This document shows positions 57,620-62,142 of a stretch of 62,142 nucleotides of DNA, piece by piece. Location of the stretch: positions 1 to 62,142 of the forward strand of contig NZ_NOIF01000007.1 in NCBI RefSeq assembly GCF_002265265.1. Reading direction: 5' to 3'. The translations under genes and the position numbers were made by a program. The DNA is from Photobacterium sanguinicancri (GTDB taxonomy: Bacteria; Pseudomonadota; Gammaproteobacteria; Enterobacterales; Vibrionaceae). The first letter of the stretch is position 1, and every line of letters begins with the position of its first letter. The notes beneath the pieces are model-generated. The model saw only the letters and a list, made by a program, of their open reading frames with translations. It did not search any database and had not been told where the DNA came from.

Positions 57620-58213
57620 GTGAATTTTTTAGCACATTTAGATCTCGCTGATTTTTGTCGAAGTCATTTGGCAGGAAACCTGCTTGCCGATTTTGTCCGA
57701 GGCGACCCTTATAAACAGCATACCAAAGCCGCAGCTGACGGCATCAAACTGCATCGCTTTGTTGATGGGTATATCGACGCCATGCCACAAGTTAAACAAT
57801 GCCAACGCTTGTTTCGACCAGAGACTCGTCGTGTCAGTGGTATTGCCCTTGATCTAATATGGGATCATTTCCTCGCGCGTCATTGGAATGATTACCACAC
57901 TCAGCCGTTATCACAATTCGTCGCCTTTGCTCGCCAAGAAGTTGAAATCTATCAGCACAATTTACCTGAAAGCTATCAGCAGATGAGCTCACGTATGTGG
58001 CAGCAACAGTGGCTAATCCAATACCAAGAAACAGCAACGATAGAAACTGCCCTCACCCGAATGGCTATCCGTCGTCCTAAACTACACCAGCTTGCCAACA
58101 CCCCCACAGACATATTCACGCATTACCAGCAACTCGAAACCACGTTTCATGCCATTTACCCGCAGATCCAACAAGCCGCGTTAATTTATAGGCAACTACA
58201 GTATGGTAATTAA
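57620..58213 (+). CDS. acpH: Acyl carrier protein phosphodiesterase
   Basis: Removes the phosphopantetheine arm from holo-ACP. 197 residues. The N-terminal NFLAHLDLA and GNLLADFVRG, and the later ALDLIWDHFLARHW, match E. coli AcpH, whose gene also neighbours queA. The start is GTG with AAGG five bases upstream. The stop overlaps by four bases the stop of the convergent gene. Confidence 0.92.
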   Translation: MNFLAHLDLADFCRSHLAGNLLADFVRGDPYKQHTKAAADGIKLHRFVDGYIDAMPQVKQCQRLFRPETRRVSGIALDLIWDHFLARHWNDYHTQPLSQFVAFARQEVEIYQHNLPESYQQMSSRMWQQQWLIQYQETATIETALTRMAIRRPKLHQLANTPTDIFTHYQQLETTFHAIYPQIQQAALIYRQLQYGN

Positions 58214-59340
58214 TCCATCGATTTGCCTTTACCTGTACTTGTGAATTTAACGGTTGCAACCCCGACCTGACCATCGAAGCCTGATATATTCACTGTCAGA
58301 TAATGGTCACCTTTAGGATACTCATTAGGGTTAAACTGCCAAACAAAAGGAACATAACCTTGCTCTTCTTCTGAAACAAACTGACCATTAATAAAAAAAC
58401 CGACTTCAAACAAACTCTTTTCAACAATGCCACGATCTTCTTTAGGAATATCGACTTGCACAAAAGCAAGCTCATTGTTGGCAGAAGCCTGCCGACGGGT
58501 ATCAAAGTAAACTGTTACGCGAGGATCCCGAGGTAAATACATCGGTTTAAAAAACACTTTGGATAAGGTTTTACCATCTCGACTTTGCTTTATATTAGCT
58601 CGTCGATCCGCCACATGTTCACTATAACCTCGCAATTTATGCCATTGGACATAATCTATGCTAGCATTTCCCCATGTCATAATTGCATGTTCAGGTAACG
58701 CAAAGGCCGTCGCCATAACAGCGAAGTCCTCAGACTCAGTAAATGGGTAAACACCTGAAGTATCAAGCCCATCCCAATGAATCAAGTGTGTTCCTGACAC
58801 TAATGGACGCCAGTCAGAGATCGTTTTTAGCATTGCGCCGGATTTTAACCCAGCCCGCACTAATAACCTCGCAGGCTGGTCTAATGTAATGTTTAACTGC
58901 TCTCTAGACTGAAAAACGATAGGGATTGATTGAAGGATTTCACCTCCTGAATTATCCATAGGGGTGACTGTATACTCATCGCCTTCATAGACATAACGAA
59001 TCACTGGGAACCATGCTTCATCCGGAACTACCACGCCTAATTCATCCTTTCCATCCCATGCTAGAGTCAGGGTTCCTTTTTGCGTTAGCTTAAGCGGATA
59101 AATCGTTTTCACTACATCTCGATCTGTCGAAACAATAGAAACTTCAAGTAATACTTTTTGATGTATATCAATAGAAAAATGAAAGACATTAGTATCAGAA
59201 GGATTAAACGTATTCGTAGCAAAAGGCTTAATCGCAACTAAGTTTGATTCTATATTCTCAGTATTGGATTTAGCTAAACACGAGGAAGTAAAACAAAACA
59301 ACATTAAGAAGAATATAGCTTTCACTCGACGTTGTATCAC
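58210..59340 (-). CDS. Exported protein with FlgD-like Ig repeats, unknown
   Basis: A 376-residue exported protein: signal peptide about 1-23 (FFLMLFCFTSSCLA, with a possible lipobox at SSC). Two segments resemble FlgD Ig-like units (TLTLAWDGKDELGVVVPDEAW near residue 90 and GTHLIHWDGLDTSG near 185), then a third beta-rich region. These folds often cap or assemble extracellular structures. The GTG start overlaps the previous stop (GTGA), so translation is coupled. No family is recognised. Confidence 0.7.
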   Translation of the reverse strand: MIQRRVKAIFFLMLFCFTSSCLAKSNTENIESNLVAIKPFATNTFNPSDTNVFHFSIDIHQKVLLEVSIVSTDRDVVKTIYPLKLTQKGTLTLAWDGKDELGVVVPDEAWFPVIRYVYEGDEYTVTPMDNSGGEILQSIPIVFQSREQLNITLDQPARLLVRAGLKSGAMLKTISDWRPLVSGTHLIHWDGLDTSGVYPFTESEDFAVMATAFALPEHAIMTWGNASIDYVQWHKLRGYSEHVADRRANIKQSRDGKTLSKVFFKPMYLPRDPRVTVYFDTRRQASANNELAFVQVDIPKEDRGIVEKSLFEVGFFINGQFVSEEEQGYVPFVWQFNPNEYPKGDHYLTVNISGFDGQVGVATVKFTSTGKGKSMD

Positions 59341-60194
59341 TGGTTTATCTCCAAATCACGAATATCTTGAACATGAGGTAATACAATAGGCACAGCATCA
59401 CCTGCCGTATTCATTACCATTAAAATGCCACCACTTGCTCCACGGCGAATAAAATAAATGTCTCCTCCCGCAGTAACAGACGGCCATATATCACTGGAAA
59501 GTGAATGAGTTAACTGGCGATGCCGACCAAGGTCATCAACTTGCCAAAGGTGGTACTGTGAAGAAGTATTTAAGCTATAGACTAGACGTTGCCGCGGTAT
59601 ATCAGGTGTCGGATACCTAAGTGTGCCATTATGAAGTGTTAACTGTTGGACTTGTTGCGTAACCATATTTTTCAACCATGCTTCTTGTAAAATCAACCCA
59701 CATCCAATCACACAAGATACTGCACTATAATAAAGCTGCTTTTCCGTTTCATAGGGATCAAACACTTGCCCTATCTGCTGATGAACATCAATAAAACGAG
59801 AGGCTTGGGTATCCCAAACGCTAATTGCAGTTTTTTCACTTTGTCTATTAAACAACCTAACAGCGAGAAGTTTTTGACCTTTGTTAGTAAGGCGAAATTG
59901 AGTAAACGCATCTGGATGTGTACGCCTTACAAGTACTGTTGCTATTTCATTTTCATGAACAATCACAGTACCATCAGGTGTTAAATACACAGCCTTATCC
60001 ATCGCGGGTGACCATGTAAATTGTCGAGGGTTATCGACATTATCTACAACTTCAGCCTGACCGCTTTCTCTCACAATGAATGCTTGCCAACCATCCTCGG
60101 TAAGCCCCACAAAAGACATACCATAAGGTAGTGTAGTTGCAAAAAGGGGCTGAGATAAAAAGGCACAAAAGAAGAAGAGAAGACTTAACCGCAT
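59337..60194 (-). CDS. Periplasmic TolB-like beta-propeller, unknown
   Basis: 285 residues with signal peptide (about 1-19, FFFCAFLSQPLFA) and repeats resembling TolB/WD40-like blades (e.g. NPRQFTWSPAMDKAVYLTPDG, DIPRQRLVYSL, RQLTHSLSSDIWPSV, GGDIYFIRRG). A pair of Cys in SCVIGCG may form a disulfide. It starts two bases after the membrane protein gene and overlaps the next by four. Probably a binding scaffold; function unknown. Confidence 0.7.
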   Translation of the reverse strand: MRLSLLFFFCAFLSQPLFATTLPYGMSFVGLTEDGWQAFIVRESGQAEVVDNVDNPRQFTWSPAMDKAVYLTPDGTVIVHENEIATVLVRRTHPDAFTQFRLTNKGQKLLAVRLFNRQSEKTAISVWDTQASRFIDVHQQIGQVFDPYETEKQLYYSAVSCVIGCGLILQEAWLKNMVTQQVQQLTLHNGTLRYPTPDIPRQRLVYSLNTSSQYHLWQVDDLGRHRQLTHSLSSDIWPSVTAGGDIYFIRRGASGGILMVMNTAGDAVPIVLPHVQDIRDLEINQ

Positions 60195-60196
60195 CG

Positions 60197-60829
60197 TTAG
60201 CTAACCCTAGCCATATACAATATCTTCGCTCGATATAAACATAAAAAAGCTACAGTAACCATCAACACAATGATGATACTTTGCAACACGGGATGACGAG
60301 ATTCAGTCCCTATCGCTAACGCATGCCAAGAAGACAAATAAAACGCAGGAATCATCAATCGGTGCCCCCAACACTTTAAAGCAGCCAAAGACAATAAGCG
60401 TGAAAGTAAAGCAGTAAACACGAGGAGCAGACTAAACAACCCGACCGTAATTCTTGCGTGATAGTAATCATCAATATCCGGTAATAAAAAATGCCCGGTA
60501 AAATGACCACTTCTAAGAGTTGTACCCGCTATAAACCCAGCAATATGAAGAAACATAAAACTAAAAACAGCTAAACCCAAGCAGATATGAAACCTTTCCT
60601 TAGACATTGCATCTATATGAACATTAGCAAGACCAACAATTATTTGGATACCAAAAAGTAACAAAGTCCATAATGCAAAAATCTTTGACCATACATAAAA
60701 ACCTTGTCCAATGGGGACATAATCAGAGAGATAAAAAATCGGATTACCTGTATTCTCTAACCATAAATAAAAAGGGGTACATATAAAAGACATGAACAAC
60801 AAAACTAAATGTCGGTTATTGACACTCAT
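60197..60829 (-). CDS. Ferric-reductase-like transmembrane haem protein
   Basis: 210 residues with about six spans. Two His pairs, His81/His95 and His156/His169, sit in facing helices with the spacing typical of ferric-reductase/MsrQ-type b-haem domains. It lacks flavin or NAD domains, so electrons would come from quinol or a partner. No msrP is adjacent. The neighbours are an exported rhodanese and a propeller, suggesting an envelope redox role (inference). Confidence 0.72.
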   Translation of the reverse strand: MSVNNRHLVLLFMSFICTPFYLWLENTGNPIFYLSDYVPIGQGFYVWSKIFALWTLLLFGIQIIVGLANVHIDAMSKERFHICLGLAVFSFMFLHIAGFIAGTTLRSGHFTGHFLLPDIDDYYHARITVGLFSLLLVFTALLSRLLSLAALKCWGHRLMIPAFYLSSWHALAIGTESRHPVLQSIIIVLMVTVAFLCLYRAKILYMARVS

Positions 60830-60882
60830 AATACATCCTTGTACGTAATCCGGAAAAATGGAAAGTTCGAACTACGAAATAT

Positions 60883-61281
60883 TTACTTTTCTATTGGCAT
60901 CTTTAGTAAGCGCCAACCATTAAATCCAGCAGGCTCCATTAATACGACATTCGTTAATCCTTTTGATTGTAATATCTTAGCGGTTTCAAAACCTCTAAAG
61001 TCTTTCAAGCAATAAGGTACTACATATTTATAAGACCTCATTTCCTCAATGTTAATAGAACCCACATCCCTTAATGGAATATTTACAGCAGTCGGAATTC
61101 GTGACTCTAAATACTCACCTGGCTCACGAGTATCAATAAAAAGAACATCTCCTCTTTTTAGAGCTTCACTGAGTATCTCAACTTTTTCCTGGGAGACACC
61201 ATGAACATAATCTTGACTAAACCAACTTGCATTCACTTGTGTTGAAGCCATAACGATTAAAATTAATAGGTGTTTCATCAT
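60883..61281 (-). CDS. Exported rhodanese-domain protein
   Basis: 132 residues: signal peptide about 1-18, then one rhodanese domain (FIDTREPGEYLESRIPTAVNIP) with active Cys91 in the loop CLKDFRG. Rhodaneses carry persulfide and transfer sulfane sulfur. Periplasmic location next to a haem membrane protein suggests handling of thiols or sulfide there (inference). 53 bp before the membrane gene. Confidence 0.8.
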   Translation of the reverse strand: MMKHLLILIVMASTQVNASWFSQDYVHGVSQEKVEILSEALKRGDVLFIDTREPGEYLESRIPTAVNIPLRDVGSINIEEMRSYKYVVPYCLKDFRGFETAKILQSKGLTNVVLMEPAGFNGWRLLKMPIEK

Positions 61282-61313
61282 TATCCCTTATACAAATTAA
61301 TGCCTTTTCGTGT

Positions 61314-61916
61314 TTATATTTTATGATACGTATCTCCCAACACTTCAAATCGACCATCACTATTTCTTCCATCGTTTTGACTTGTTGCCACTCCTAATTT
61401 TAATTGTGCCCTCCCCCTATTATTATCAAGTGAATATATATCATATCGTGTAGTTTTATTAACATCGCCAGAATATGTAATATCAATGTTGGATACCATC
61501 TCTTCAGATTGTAATTTATACTTAGCTCCAATCTCAATGGAATACACATCTTTTTGCTGCCAGAGTGGATTATTATCGCAATTATCAGATGTAAATGTTT
61601 GTTGGGTCACTTCAAGCTGCGAGCCAGCAAAGTCTAATGTTGTTAGAATAAACCGTCCATTTACTGGAATATTGTTATTTATAATAAAACCAGCTTGACA
61701 TTGGTTTACCCATCTACCTGCTAAACTTTTTAATTCAGAGTCTTTCGAAGACTTATCATCGTCATTACTATTCCAGTTACAACCTGATGTCGCAGTAATT
61801 AACGATAATATTAATATTTTCTTTACTTTATAGTCAACCAGATCCCCCAGCTTATGCTTAATCACTTTACTTAACAAACCCAACCCACCTCTAAACTCAT
61901 GATAAATATAATGCAA
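61314..61916 (-). CDS. Putative lipoprotein, unknown
   Basis: The frame encodes up to 200 residues. A signal segment ILILSLITATSGC gives a lipobox whose Cys is residue 46 from the listed start, followed by an Asp/Ser-rich linker and a beta-rich domain with Cys in NQCQAGF and SDNCDNN. The true start is unclear: only TTG/GTG/CTG codons precede the signal and the best ribosome site (AGAGG) lies ahead of TTGs near 61883-61877. AT-rich. No family is recognised. Confidence 0.6.
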   Translation of the reverse strand: MHYIYHEFRGGLGLLSKVIKHKLGDLVDYKVKKILILSLITATSGCNWNSNDDDKSSKDSELKSLAGRWVNQCQAGFIINNNIPVNGRFILTTLDFAGSQLEVTQQTFTSDNCDNNPLWQQKDVYSIEIGAKYKLQSEEMVSNIDITYSGDVNKTTRYDIYSLDNNRGRAQLKLGVATSQNDGRNSDGRFEVLGDTYHKI

Positions 61917-61973
61917 ATGAATAACCTCATTAAATTAAAGCCATAAGAACCTCAAAGTTAATATAGTTACCTC

Positions 61974-62141
61974 TTATTTCCTGTGAAAATTACGACATAT
62001 AATGTAACGAGCAAGATGCGGCCAAAGATAAAACCATTGAATAACACCCACCCCCACTATAGATATACAAGTAATTATATCATCACTCGTTAAAGACCAA
62101 CCGAAAATAGTAAATATAGAGCCTAAAATTAAACTACTAGG
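61974..62141 (-). CDS. Partial membrane protein, C-terminal end
   Basis: The frame is open from the window edge to a TAA at 61974, giving 55 residues: one long hydrophobic stretch or two spans (LGSIFTIFGWSL, ISIVGVGVIQWFYLW) and a basic tail RYIICRNFHRK. The N-terminus lies beyond the window. Same strand as the six-gene cluster. Confidence 0.55.
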   Translation of the reverse strand, partial: PSSLILGSIFTIFGWSLTSDDIITCISIVGVGVIQWFYLWPHLARYIICRNFHRK

Positions 62142-62142
62142 A

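Overview
The window is a 62 kb piece of chromosome from a gammaproteobacterium of the family Vibrionaceae, most likely Photobacterium. This follows from near-identity of many products to E. coli/Vibrio proteins as I remember them, from the gene order guaA-guaB / xseA / yfgJ / der-bamB-yfgM-hisS-ispG-rodZ-pilF-rlmN-ndk-pepB-iscX-fdx-hscA-hscB-iscA-iscU-iscS-iscR-trmJ / suhB / secF-secD-yajC-tgt-queA, and from marine-vibrio traits: a VolA/Pla-1-type surface lipase, a GlyGly-CTERM protease and AbgT-family transport. The genus is inference. I saw no rRNA or tRNA genes, complete insertion sequence, prophage or CRISPR array.

Layout. 1-6.6 kb: dps, glnB, a small membrane protein and a very large lipase-like lipoprotein. 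6.6-13.5 kb: purL under a PurR box, mltF, an unannotated 51-residue basic protein, tadA. 13.6-18.7 kb: a LysR regulator divergent from the formaldehyde-detoxification pair frmA-frmB, with a palindromic operator candidate between them, then an intact AbgT-family transporter and, beyond its terminator, the 3' remnant of a second one. 19-25 kb: guaBA divergent from xseA, then a threonine aldolase. 25.1-26.9 kb: an orphan YejF-like double ABC ATPase whose leader carries a textbook Fur box. 27.2-27.8 kb: a gene-free, GATC-rich stretch at the locus where Vibrio cholerae carries crtS, the site that triggers replication of chromosome 2. 27.8-41.2 kb: an AlaX-like tRNA-editing protein, then der, bamB, yfgM, hisS, ispG, rodZ, pilF, rlmN, ndk and two tandem pepB paralogues. 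41.4-47.2 kb: the complete isc iron-sulfur operon behind two abutting type 1 IscR sites. 47.2-55.7 kb: trmJ, suhB, a leucine-rich-repeat lipoprotein, secDF-yajC and the queuosine genes tgt and queA. 55.7-58.2 kb: a secreted trypsin-like protease, a CBS-pair protein and acpH.

From 58.2 kb to the right edge, an apparent operon of six same-strand envelope genes has no function I recognise: a protein with FlgD-like Ig repeats, a TolB-like propeller, a ferric-reductase-like haem membrane protein, an exported rhodanese, a lipoprotein and a truncated membrane protein.

Most of the window is conserved core genome. Its novelty lies in the crtS-like locus, the Fur-box/YejF unit, the extended lipase, the small basic protein and the right-edge operon. 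Start codons were chosen from Shine-Dalgarno position and remembered homologues, so several differ from the longest possible reading frame.
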